Below are positions 1-7,156 of a stretch of 23,802 nt of DNA, one piece after another; the first letter of the stretch is position 1; every line of letters starts with the position of its first letter. The notes under the pieces were generated by a model. It worked only from the letters and a program-made list of their open reading frames with translations, searched no databases and was not told the DNA's origin. Both the position numbers and the translations under genes were made by a program. This DNA comes from Eubacteriales bacterium (lineage in GTDB: Bacteria; Bacillota; Clostridia; Oscillospirales; CAG-382), in the NCBI GenBank assembly GCA_028701715.1, contig JAQVQF010000004.1, forward strand, positions 1 through 23,802. Reading direction: 5' to 3'.

Positions 1-526
1 AGGCGAATTTATCGACAACCCCGCAGGACGCTGCATAAACCCCGGTCATTCCATGGAAAACAGCTGGTTCCTTATGAGCGAAGCGGTTTATTCCAAGGAT
101 GAAGAGCTGCTTAAAAAAGCGTTAAACATCCTTGACTGGTCGCTCGAATGGGGCTGGGACAAGCAGAACGGCGGCTTTATATACTTTACCGATTGCGACG
201 GCCGTCCCTGTGAACAGCTTGAGCATGACATGAAGCTCTGGTGGGTACACGACGAGGCGCTTATCGCCGCACTCCTTGCCTACGGACTGACGGGCGACGA
301 AAAATATTATAAGTGGTTCAAGAAGGTTCACGATTTTTCCTTCGGTCATTTTTCCGACGGCGAATTCGGCGAATGGTACGGATACCTGCACAAAGACAAT
401 ACCGTCAGCCACACTCAGAAGGGCTCGATGTGGAAGGGACCTTATCATTATCCCCGCATGCTTATGCTCTGCGACAAGCTTTTGGGACTGCTTGCCGAAG
501 GCAAGCCCATGGAACCGCTGCTTTAA
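1..526 (+). CDS. N-acylglucosamine 2-epimerase (AGE) family protein, 3' part
   Basis: The reading frame is open from base 2, so the gene starts outside the window; 174 codons remain. AGE-family enzymes are (alpha/alpha)6 barrels that interconvert sugars such as N-acylglucosamine/N-acylmannosamine, mannose/glucose or cellobiose epimers, usually in the cytoplasm. Seen here: a PGHSMENSWF motif near the cut end, a HDEALIAAL helix in the middle, and KGPYHYPRML near the C-terminus. The first and last contain His residues at places where this family has its catalytic histidines (family knowledge, matched by eye). No signal peptide can be judged because the N-terminus is missing. A strong terminator follows at once, so this is the last gene of its unit. 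The substrate cannot be told from this fragment. An epimerase fits the sugar-related genes further on, but it is not in the same transcript. Confidence 0.85.
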   Translation, partial: GEFIDNPAGRCINPGHSMENSWFLMSEAVYSKDEELLKKALNILDWSLEWGWDKQNGGFIYFTDCDGRPCEQLEHDMKLWWVHDEALIAALLAYGLTGDEKYYKWFKKVHDFSFGHFSDGEFGEWYGYLHKDNTVSHTQKGSMWKGPYHYPRMLMLCDKLLGLLAEGKPMEPLL

Positions 527-540
527 AGCAAATACTCCAT

Positions 541-576
541 CGATATGCCGGGTAAAACCGGCATATCGCTTTATTT
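541..576 (+). terminator. Rho-independent terminator after the AGE gene
   Basis: There is a perfect 11-bp stem (541-551 with 558-568, CGATATGCCGG against its complement), a 6-nt loop and a T-rich tail starting at 570. It lies 14 bases after the stop codon. Confidence 0.88.
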
Positions 577-640
577 GTGAAGATTTAATACATAATTAAA
601 CAATATCGCAATACACGGCATTTATACGGCTTTGTTTCTG

Positions 641-669
641 TTGACATTTACCATATTTATATATATAAT
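641..669 (+). promoter_or_regulatory. Consensus sigma-A promoter for the first solute-binding protein
   Basis: A perfect TTGACA (641-646) and a perfect TATAAT (664-669) are separated by 17 bases. Transcription would start near 676, giving a leader of about 100 nt before the start codon at 780. Confidence 0.85.
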
Positions 670-708
670 GGTTTCATAAACTGAAAATGACAGCAATGGA
701 ATTTATTG

Positions 709-726
709 ATTACGTCATGACATAAT
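709..726 (+). promoter_or_regulatory. Near-palindrome in the leader, possible operator
   Basis: ATTACGTCATGACATAAT is an 18-bp inverted repeat with 8 of 9 pairs matching. It lies about 35 bases downstream of the predicted transcription start. It could be an operator for a dimeric regulator; no regulator gene adjoins it, so the role is a guess. Confidence 0.35.
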
Positions 727-779
727 ATATAAGCAATAAGTAAATTTATATATAAATGTATTATTAGGAGGCAGTATAA

Positions 780-1229
780 ATGAAAATTAAAAAAATCATT
801 TCACTTGTTGTCGTTATCCTTATGGTAACCTCATTCTTTTGCGCCTGTGATAAAACAACCGAAACGGGCAATGTTTCTCAAACCTCGCAAAACACAAATT
901 CCGATGAGGGAAGCACCTTAAGCGGTGAAAATACAAAAGAAGCTCTCGTGCCGCATCTTGAAGACGCGGATATTGATTTAAACGGTTTCGAATTGAAAAT
1001 ACTTACGAGCGTGGACGAAAGGATATATGCGATCGAACAGTTTGTCGGTTATATCGATGATGACGGCAAATCGGATCCGGTCAGCGTGGCGGTGTTTGAA
1101 AGAAACGCAAGGCTTGAGCAGGAATATGGTTTCACCATTAAATATGAAGCTCTCGATATAGGTTTCGGTGATTTTTTAACACGAGTAAGAAACGATATGG
1201 CGGGCGATACCGCCGATTTTATCAGGTGA
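780..1229 (+). CDS. Extracellular solute-binding lipoprotein, 5' fragment (frameshifted)
   Basis: This is the N-terminal part of a family 1-type ABC solute-binding lipoprotein. The ATG at 780 is preceded by AGGAGG (766-771). The product has a KIKK n-region, a hydrophobic stretch (residues 8-20) and a lipobox-like end FCAC with the lipidated Cys at 23. A Thr/Ser/Asn-rich spacer follows, then the start of the binding domain (about residue 60, LNGFELKILTS). The frame ends at TGA 1227-1229, about 150 residues in. The rest of the protein continues in another frame from about 1219. Adding one T to the TTTT run at 1217-1220 would fuse the two parts as ...DFYQVIANGS..., giving about 517 residues, close to the 520 and 504 of the two paralogues in this window. 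The break could be a real mutation or a sequencing/assembly error. Confidence 0.8.
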   Translation: MKIKKIISLVVVILMVTSFFCACDKTTETGNVSQTSQNTNSDEGSTLSGENTKEALVPHLEDADIDLNGFELKILTSVDERIYAIEQFVGYIDDDGKSDPVSVAVFERNARLEQEYGFTIKYEALDIGFGDFLTRVRNDMAGDTADFIR

Positions 1230-2329
1230 TTGCCAACGGTTCCACGGTTATAGCTCCGCTGACTGTGGAAGGCTATTGTTATGATCTTTACAATCTTGAA
1301 AATTCATATCTTCATCTTGAAGAAGAATGGTGGGATCCCGTTACTCAGAAGGATATGAGCATAGCAAACCATCTGTATATGGTTACGGGCGACATTATGC
1401 TGCTGGACGATCAGTTTACATATGCGATGTTTTTCAATAAAGACCTTGCTGCCGTTTATAATCTGAATCCGTATCAGCTTGTTTATGACGATGCCTGGAC
1501 TATGGATATAATGTATGAAATGATGAAAAAAGTCGCCCATCCGGGCGGCGACGGTCTTATGGACGTTGAAAACGGTGATGATACCTGGGGAATGGTGGGA
1601 GTCGCCTTCGACACGTATCAGCTTATTATGGGCGGCGGGAATGCGCAGATTACCAAGGACCAAGACGATCTTCCGAGATTCGCCATGGCTGACGAAGCCA
1701 ATGTCAATTCGTTCCTTAGCATAATTGATATTGTAACCGACAGATCCAGAACTGCCTTTAAAGAAACATATTATTCCTGGAGCAGCAAGGAAGGCGAAAA
1801 AGTGAAGGATTTTTTCTTTAATGGTCAGGCGTTGTTTTATCCGCTGACAATAGACGGCGTGAGCAGTGATAAAATGAGAAATGCGGACATACATTACGGG
1901 ATTCTTCCCATGCCGAAATATAACGAAAGCCAGGATTCATACGCTTCGACAATAAATCCTTACCATTTCTTCGTAATGGCAATTCCTATCAACAATACGG
2001 ATAATATCGATAAGATAACCTTCTGCCTTGAGGCAATGGCGTATCTCGCCAAGGAATCGGTCACGGGTAAGTATTATGAGCTTACCCTAAAGCTGAAAAG
2101 ATTCGCCGATGACGACGATTCACCGGAAATGCTCGATATTATTTTCAGAAACAGGATAGTTGATATATCGGTTATTTTTAACTGGGACGATTGCATACAG
2201 TACTACAACAATATGTTTTTTGGCAACAATAAAGGTATCGCTTCCTATTGTGATACGGTCATAAACGCATTTACCGCCGATATGCAGAAAACCATCGATG
2301 CCTATCAGCGGCTTGCGGAAGAAGGTTAA
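1226..2329 (+). CDS. Extracellular solute-binding lipoprotein, 3' fragment (frameshifted)
   Basis: This is the remainder of the binding protein begun at 780. The GTG at 1226 is only the first possible start codon in this frame: it has no ribosome binding site and overlaps the upstream stop, so independent translation is unlikely. Seen: EEEWWDPVTQ, YMVTGDIMLL and YGILPMPKYNESQDSYAS. These line up with SWWDKDAID, FLVSGDCMLT and FGVLPIPLYNEQQDSYY of the paralogue at 10903, and with YWNKQARD and YGILPTPKYNTEQDDYY of the one at 19493. These are hallmarks of one solute-binding subfamily. No permease or ATPase gene lies next to it. The ligand is unknown; a sugar or oligosaccharide is the usual guess for this fold. 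No convincing terminator follows before the rpsB promoter. Confidence 0.8.
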   Translation: MIANGSTVIAPLTVEGYCYDLYNLENSYLHLEEEWWDPVTQKDMSIANHLYMVTGDIMLLDDQFTYAMFFNKDLAAVYNLNPYQLVYDDAWTMDIMYEMMKKVAHPGGDGLMDVENGDDTWGMVGVAFDTYQLIMGGGNAQITKDQDDLPRFAMADEANVNSFLSIIDIVTDRSRTAFKETYYSWSSKEGEKVKDFFFNGQALFYPLTIDGVSSDKMRNADIHYGILPMPKYNESQDSYASTINPYHFFVMAIPINNTDNIDKITFCLEAMAYLAKESVTGKYYELTLKLKRFADDDDSPEMLDIIFRNRIVDISVIFNWDDCIQYYNNMFFGNNKGIASYCDTVINAFTADMQKTIDAYQRLAEEG

Positions 2330-2381
2330 ATTTAAAAACTAAAATTTTCATTTAAAATATCGTCAAATCAAGAAAAAATGC

Positions 2382-2410
2382 TTGCAAACAGTAAAACTAT
2401 ATGATATAAT
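2382..2410 (+). promoter_or_regulatory. Promoter of rpsB-tsf
   Basis: TTGCAA (2382-2387), a 17-base spacer and TATAAT (2405-2410). Transcription would start near 2417, leaving a leader of about 135 nt before rpsB. Confidence 0.8.
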
Positions 2411-2416
2411 CACAAA

Positions 2417-2551
2417 GCGCGTCGGCGTGGTGTTATCATCATGCCGTAAACGCAATACACACACCGCTTATGCGCTCCGGGTACCGGAAACGGAAAAGAG
2501 CGTAAATATCAAAAGCGTGTGGCGGGCAATACCCGAAAAAAGGAGACTGTC
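2417..2551 (+). promoter_or_regulatory. rpsB 5' leader, possible S2 autoregulatory RNA
   Basis: This leader is longer than translation needs and contains several short complementary segments. CGCTC (2473-2477) can pair with GAGCG (2498-2502), TCCGG (2476-2480) with CCGGA (2484-2488), and CGGG with CCCG just before the ribosome binding site. Two of these overlap, so alternative folds are possible. Ribosomal protein S2 leaders are known in Firmicutes and other bacteria, but I cannot match this one to a known consensus by eye. Confidence 0.3.
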
Positions 2552-3307
2552 ATGTCTGTTATCTCCATGAAGCAGCTTCTTGAAGCGGGTGTCCATTTCG
2601 GACACCAGACAAGAAGATGGAACCCCAAGATGGCCGAATATATCTTTACGGAAAGAAACGGCATCTACATTATCGACCTTCAGAAGACCGTTAAGAAAAT
2701 CGAAGAAGCTTATATGTTCGTACGCGACATATCCGCGGAAGGCGGTACGGTTCTTTTCGTCGGCACCAAAAAGCAGGCTCAGGAAGCCATAAAAGAAGAA
2801 GCCGACAGAGCCGAAATGTATTATGTCAACGTCCGCTGGCTCGGCGGTATGATGACCAACTTTAAAACAATCAAAAAGTCCATCGGCAAGCTTAACAACC
2901 TGAACAAGATGTCGGAAGACGGCACCTTTGACCTGCTTACGAAGAAAGAAGTCGCCGCGCTGCAAAAGGAAATGAACGATCTTGAAAAAAGCCTCGGCGG
3001 TATCAAGAATATGAAAACCCTTCCTTCCGCAATATTTATCGTGGATCCCAAGAAGGAAAAGAACGCCGTTGATGAAGCGAGAAAGCTCGGCATCCCCGTT
3101 GTGGCTATTGTCGACACCAACTGCGATCCCGACGAAGTGGATTATGTTATACCCGGCAACGACGACGCCATCAGAGCGATAAAGCTTATATCATCGGTTA
3201 TGGCAGACGCGGTTATCGAAGGCAAGCAGGGCGAGCAGTTCACGGATTCGTCCTCCGAAACCGCCGCGGAAGATAAAATAAACGAAAAAAACGATTCGGA
3301 AGGATAA
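2552..3307 (+). CDS. rpsB: 30S ribosomal protein S2
   Basis: S2 binds the 30S subunit and is needed for S1 docking and translation initiation. The product has 251 residues and opens with MSVISMKQLLEAGVHFGHQT, where GVHFGHQ(T)RRWNPKM is the family's N-terminal signature. FVGTKKQAQEA, the VRWLGGMMTNFKT segment and VDTNCDPDEVDYVIPGNDDA are the other conserved S2 blocks. The ATG at 2552 is chosen over an in-frame GTG at 2519 because GGAG (2542-2545) sits 6 bases before it and known S2 proteins start here. The tail after about residue 225 is acidic and Ser/Glu-rich, as often in Firmicutes. tsf follows 70 bases later in the classical rpsB-tsf order; pyrH and frr, often next, are absent. Confidence 0.97.
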   Translation: MSVISMKQLLEAGVHFGHQTRRWNPKMAEYIFTERNGIYIIDLQKTVKKIEEAYMFVRDISAEGGTVLFVGTKKQAQEAIKEEADRAEMYYVNVRWLGGMMTNFKTIKKSIGKLNNLNKMSEDGTFDLLTKKEVAALQKEMNDLEKSLGGIKNMKTLPSAIFIVDPKKEKNAVDEARKLGIPVVAIVDTNCDPDEVDYVIPGNDDAIRAIKLISSVMADAVIEGKQGEQFTDSSSETAAEDKINEKNDSEG

Positions 3308-3377
3308 ACCATCGTTTTATATCAAATTCCGATAGAAAATCACCGATTGCATTTAAGAAAGAAGGAATGATTATATA

Positions 3378-4310
3378 ATGGCAGATATATCAGCAAAGGA
3401 TGTAATGGCTCTCAGACAGAAGACCGGCTGCGGCATGATGGAGTGTAAAAAAGCGCTTGTTGCCGCCGAAGGGAATTTTGACGAGGCGGTAAAGGTTCTC
3501 CGTGAAAAAGGGCTTTCCGTAGCGGCAAAAAAGGCGGACAGAATTGCTTCCGAAGGTATCGTGGACATAGCCAAGTGCGAGGAATGCGCAGCCACCGTTA
3601 TTGCGGAAGTCAACAGCGAAACCGATTTTGTCGCCAAGAATGCGTCCTTCCAGGCTTTTGTCAAGAGTATACTCAGTACGATACTCAAAAATAAACCCGC
3701 AGATATTACCGCTCTTTTAGCGGCAAACCTTGACGGAACCGACAGAACGGTCGAAGCCGAGCTTAAGGATAAAATATTCACAATAGGCGAAAATATGACG
3801 ATAAGACGCTTTGAGATCGTCGAAGGCGTTACCGGAATCTATATACACGGCGGCGGAGCGGCGGGTGTTGTCGCAAAGTTCGAAACCTCCGAAGGCATCG
3901 ACGCCACAGAGGAATTCAAGGAATACGCGAAAAATGTATGTATGCAGATAGCGGCGATGAATCCCATATATGTATGCCCTCACTGCGTGCCCAAGAACGT
4001 CATAGACGCCGAAAAAGAAATCCTTATGGCACAGATAAAAAATGACCCCAAGCTTGCAAGCAAGCCCGAAGCGGTTATCGAAAAGATGGTTTCCGGCAGA
4101 GTCAGCAAATATTACGAAACCAACTGTTTAAACGAACAGCAGTATGTCAAAGACGAGAACATGAAGGTTAAGGATTATACCGCCTCCGTTGCCAAACAGC
4201 TCGGCGGCAATATTGCGATAATGTCTTTCGTCAAGTATGAACGCGGCGAAGGCATAGAGAAAAAAGAAGAGGATTTCGCGGCGGAAATCGACAAGCTGGT
4301 CAAAGGTTAA
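3378..4310 (+). CDS. tsf: Translation elongation factor Ts
   Basis: EF-Ts is the guanine-nucleotide exchange factor that recycles EF-Tu-GDP in the cytoplasm. It has 310 residues, within the family range. The N-terminal UBA-like domain is clear (VMALRQKTGCGMMECKKAL, residues 9-27), followed by AVKVLREKG and the exchange signature ETDFVAKN at 81-88. The start at 3378 has GAAGGA upstream. Unusual: two CxxC pairs, C67-x-x-C70 and C200-P-H-C203, flank the core domain and could form a metal site if close in space. A strong terminator lies directly after the stop, so rpsB-tsf is a closed two-gene operon. Confidence 0.97.
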   Translation: MADISAKDVMALRQKTGCGMMECKKALVAAEGNFDEAVKVLREKGLSVAAKKADRIASEGIVDIAKCEECAATVIAEVNSETDFVAKNASFQAFVKSILSTILKNKPADITALLAANLDGTDRTVEAELKDKIFTIGENMTIRRFEIVEGVTGIYIHGGGAAGVVAKFETSEGIDATEEFKEYAKNVCMQIAAMNPIYVCPHCVPKNVIDAEKEILMAQIKNDPKLASKPEAVIEKMVSGRVSKYYETNCLNEQQYVKDENMKVKDYTASVAKQLGGNIAIMSFVKYERGEGIEKKEEDFAAEIDKLVKG

Positions 4311-4338
4311 TCGAATATCCGCGTAAATTGCGCCATAT

Positions 4339-4371
4339 GGCGGCTCCCATTGCTTCGGAGCCGCCTTTTTT
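4339..4371 (+). terminator. Rho-independent terminator of rpsB-tsf
   Basis: A perfect 9-bp GC-rich stem (GGCGGCTCC 4339-4347 with GGAGCCGCC 4357-4365), a 9-nt loop and six Ts (4366-4371). Confidence 0.93.
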
Positions 4372-4423
4372 ACCGAAATTCCGCATTTTCTTAAAAAATA
4401 TTTAAAATATTGAGAAAAAGGTA

Positions 4424-4455
4424 TTGACAATCATGTGATTGTGTGATACAATCAC
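4424..4455 (+). promoter_or_regulatory. Promoter with overlapping inverted-repeat operator for the flotillin operon
   Basis: TTGACA (4424-4429), a 17-base spacer and TACAAT (4447-4452). A perfect inverted repeat GTGATTGT (4435-4442) / ACAATCAC (4448-4455) with a 5-base centre covers the spacer and the whole -10 box. A protein bound there would block RNA polymerase. The first gene downstream encodes a putative HTH regulator, so autorepression is a natural inference. Confidence 0.7.
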
Positions 4456-4478
4456 GGTAAAGAAAGGAGATGCGGCTG

Positions 4479-5030
4479 ATGTATACGACTTTTCCCGGTA
4501 CCACCATCGAAGCGGGGGCTTCGCAGCGGAGCAAACCCGATTCGGCGGCCGAGGTACTAAACAACATTTTCGCCGCCGGAGGGCTCGTGCTTTCGCAGGT
4601 ATCAAGCCTGACCGGGCTTGAATACTATATCATTCAAAATTGGGTCAAACGCGGTTTCTTATCGCCTCCGGTAAAAAAGCAGTATTCAAAACGGCAGTTC
4701 TGCAGAATAGCGACAATAAACATCCTTAAAGAAACGCTGCAAATCGATATGGCCACCAAGCTTCTCTCTTATATAAACGGCGTGCTTTCCGACGAAAGCG
4801 ACGACCTTGTGGACGATTTTGAGCTTTATAATTATTATGTTAATATGGTTTTTTCCGACGACGGAAATACGCCGCCCGAGGAGAGCATAAAAAACGTATT
4901 AAAAAATTATAAGGAACCGGTTCCGGGAGCTTTGAAAAGGCTGTCCAAGGTTCTGCTGGTTATGTATTATGCCGGGCAGGCGGCAAAAAACGCCCGAAAA
5001 TGCAATGAAATATTATACGAATTAAGTTAA
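4479..5030 (+). CDS. DUF1836 family protein, MerR-like HTH regulator
   Basis: The 183-residue product has a winged-helix-like DNA-binding segment at about residues 37-75 (VLSQVSSLTGLEYYIIQNWV, then KRGFLSPPVKKQYSKRQFCR). This is typical of DUF1836 proteins, a Firmicutes family related to MerR-type HTH domains. The region after residue 80 is helical and acidic. The ATG at 4479 is preferred over the in-frame ATG at 4470: AGGAG ends at 4469, right against the first ATG but 9 bases from the second. It is the first gene of a four-gene unit and likely regulates it through the inverted repeat over its promoter (inference). No ligand or sensor domain is recognised. It ends one base before the GGAGG of the next gene. 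Confidence 0.8.
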   Translation: MYTTFPGTTIEAGASQRSKPDSAAEVLNNIFAAGGLVLSQVSSLTGLEYYIIQNWVKRGFLSPPVKKQYSKRQFCRIATINILKETLQIDMATKLLSYINGVLSDESDDLVDDFELYNYYVNMVFSDDGNTPPEESIKNVLKNYKEPVPGALKRLSKVLLVMYYAGQAAKNARKCNEILYELS

Positions 5031-5042
5031 GGAGGAACAATT

Positions 5043-5714
5043 ATGGTTGTATGGTGGAATTCACTTTCCGTCCTCGGCCAGATACTTGCGTGCATTGCCA
5101 TTCCGTCAACGCTTATAATGCTGATACAAATCGTGATGATGTTTTTGGGCCTCGGCCACTCCGGCGATGCGGATACCGACGGCGTTGATTTGCACGATAT
5201 GGGCGGCGCGGGAAATGATTTTGACGGCGACGGCATATCGGACGGAGTATATGGTCAAGATATCGATGCGGATCACGGCGATTTTCATTCCGACTCTGCC
5301 GCGGACAGCGGCTTCAGACTGCTCTCTGTCAGAGGAATTATTGCTTTCTTTGCCATGTTCGGCTGGACCGGCCTGGTCATGCTGAAGAACGGAAACGGTA
5401 ATATCCTGTCGCTTGCGGTCGCGTTGGCAGCGGGTTTGGTCACAATGCTGATCATAGCGTTTATATTCATGTGGATGTTCCGCCTTCAGAGCGACGGTAC
5501 GATGAATATCAGAAACGCTCTCGGAATCAGCGGCAAGGTTTATCTGCGCGTTCCGGCCGAAAGAAACGGAGCGGGCAAGGTAAATGTTATGATTCAAGGA
5601 ACCTATTCCGAGCTTTCTGCGGTTACCGATGAGAAAACACCCATTCAATACGGCGAGGAAATTGTGGTCATAGGCATAAGCGGAGAAAATACATTGGTGG
5701 TAAAACGCAAATAA
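5043..5714 (+). CDS. NfeD-like membrane protein, partner of flotillin (YuaF type)
   Basis: NfeD-type proteins pair with SPFH/flotillin proteins at membrane microdomains. The 223-residue product has transmembrane segments at about 11-37, 94-113 and 121-148. A C-terminal OB-fold-like beta domain occupies 153-223, including the ALGISGKVYLRV start and EIVVIGISGENTLVVKRK end usual for NfeD. Between TM1 and TM2 lies an Asp/Gly/His-rich loop (40-90) with DADTDG and DFDGDGISDG, which resemble EF-hand-like calcium loops. Acidic loops at this place are known in YuaF-type proteins. GGAGG (5031-5035) precedes the ATG. The flotillin gene starts 20 bases after its stop, as in the Bacillus yuaF-floT operon. 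Confidence 0.85.
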   Translation: MVVWWNSLSVLGQILACIAIPSTLIMLIQIVMMFLGLGHSGDADTDGVDLHDMGGAGNDFDGDGISDGVYGQDIDADHGDFHSDSAADSGFRLLSVRGIIAFFAMFGWTGLVMLKNGNGNILSLAVALAAGLVTMLIIAFIFMWMFRLQSDGTMNIRNALGISGKVYLRVPAERNGAGKVNVMIQGTYSELSAVTDEKTPIQYGEEIVVIGISGENTLVVKRK

Positions 5715-5734
5715 TATATTAAAGGAGAAAAGAA

Positions 5735-7138
5735 ATGGAAACTTTGGGACTTGTCATCGTAGCGGCGCTTATAGTGTTTATCATTCTTGTGTACATTGTT
5801 TCGCGCTACAAAAAGTGTCCGTCGGACAAAATCATGGTTGTCTACGGAAAGGTAAAAAACAATGCCGACGGTACGCAGAGACCCGCAAAATGTATTCACG
5901 GCGGTGCGACCTTTATCGTACCGGTATTCCAGTCATGCGCGTTCCTCGACCTGACGCCCATATCTATTCAGGTCGACCTGAAATCGGCGCTTTCAAGACA
6001 GAACATCCGTATCGACGTACCTTCGACCTTTACGGTGGGCATATCCACCGAACACGGTATCATGCAGAACGCCGCAGAGCGTCTACTCGGATTGAAGCTG
6101 ACTGAAATTCAAGAGCTTTCCAAGGATATTATATTCGGTCAGATGCGTCTTATCATCGCCACGATGGATATTGAGGAAATCAATACAGATCGCGACAAAT
6201 TCCTTGAACAGGTATCGCGGAACGTGGAAAGCGAGCTGAGCAAGATAGGTCTTCGCCTTATCAACGTGAATGTCACGGATATTTCCGACGAATCAGGCTA
6301 TATTGTAGCGCTCGGTAAGGAAGCCGCCGCCAAAGCCATCAACGACGCCAAGAAGTCGGTGGCTGAAAAGGAAAGGGACGGCTCCATAGGCGAAGCTCAT
6401 GCGCAGATGGACAGACGTATCAAGGTATCGGAATCGAATTCAATAGCTATCAAGGGCGAAAATGAAGCTCAGATGCAGATTGCCATGTCCAATGCCGCTC
6501 TCCGTCAAAAGGAAGCGGAAGCCAAACGTATAGCGATCGCGGCCGAAAAGGTCGCCGACGCCAAAGCGCTCGAGGAAGCGTACGCTGCCGAAAAATCCGC
6601 CGAGCTTTCAAGATTTTCAAAAGAGCAGGCAATGCTTGAAGCGGACATAATCGTTAAAGCGGAAATAAGAAAGCGTGAGGTCGAGCTTAACGCGGAAGCC
6701 GAAGCCGAACAGATACGCCGCAAAGCGAGAGGCGACGCCGACGCCATATTCATGAAGATGCAGGCGCAGGCAAACGGTATGCAGGAAATTCTAACCAAGC
6801 AGGCCGCGGGCTTCGAGCAGGTCGTCAGAGCTGCCGGCAACAGCTCGGAAGCCGCCATCAAGCTGATGGTCGCCGACAAGCTTGAGGAGCTCATGAGAGT
6901 TCAGGTCGACGCTATCAAGAATATCAAGATAGACAAGATCACCGTCTGGGACGGCGGCAACAACAAGGACGGCAAGAGCCAGACCGCGAATTTTGTGTCC
7001 GGACTCTTTAAATCCGTACCTCCCTTGAACGAAATGTTCAATATGGCGGGTATGAAGCTGCCCGATTATCTCGGTACAAAAATCGGAGAAACCGACGCGG
7101 AAGGAACCGATAACGACGGAGCGTCCGATAAACAGTAA
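5735..7138 (+). CDS. floT: Flotillin, SPFH-domain membrane scaffold protein
   Basis: Flotillins oligomerise on the inner face of the membrane and organise functional microdomains. The 467-residue product has one N-terminal hydrophobic segment (5-23). An SPFH/band-7 domain spans about 28-195, with KIMVVYGKV, GGATFIVPVFQSCAFLDLTP and RLINVNVTDISDESGYI. A long Ala/Glu/Lys-rich coiled coil follows (about 195-350; EAEAKRIAIAAEKVADAK). The C-terminal part after 360 is less repetitive and ends in a charged tail. Length and order match FloT rather than the shorter FloA, and the NfeD gene directly upstream supports this. AAAGGAG precedes the ATG. It lies third in a unit led by a DUF1836 regulator. Confidence 0.92.
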   Translation: METLGLVIVAALIVFIILVYIVSRYKKCPSDKIMVVYGKVKNNADGTQRPAKCIHGGATFIVPVFQSCAFLDLTPISIQVDLKSALSRQNIRIDVPSTFTVGISTEHGIMQNAAERLLGLKLTEIQELSKDIIFGQMRLIIATMDIEEINTDRDKFLEQVSRNVESELSKIGLRLINVNVTDISDESGYIVALGKEAAAKAINDAKKSVAEKERDGSIGEAHAQMDRRIKVSESNSIAIKGENEAQMQIAMSNAALRQKEAEAKRIAIAAEKVADAKALEEAYAAEKSAELSRFSKEQAMLEADIIVKAEIRKREVELNAEAEAEQIRRKARGDADAIFMKMQAQANGMQEILTKQAAGFEQVVRAAGNSSEAAIKLMVADKLEELMRVQVDAIKNIKIDKITVWDGGNNKDGKSQTANFVSGLFKSVPPLNEMFNMAGMKLPDYLGTKIGETDAEGTDNDGASDKQ

Positions 7139-7156
7139 CGTAAGGATTATTTATTA

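Noticed and set aside
1204..1230. Programmed -1 frameshift in the solute-binding gene
   Set aside because: TTTT allows a single-tRNA slip, but there is no X XXY YYZ heptamer and no clear stimulatory structure; a one-base deletion explains it more simply.
1304..1894. Minus-strand frame of 196 codons inside the solute-binding gene
   Set aside because: It lies opposite a frame with clear family motifs, has no ribosome binding site and reads as unlikely protein.
2330..2381. Terminator after the first solute-binding gene
   Set aside because: Only AT-rich sequence with no stem of useful stability and no T-run.
5106..5648. Minus-strand frame of 180 codons over the NfeD gene
   Set aside because: The plus strand encodes a protein with three TM helices and NfeD motifs, with a good ribosome binding site.
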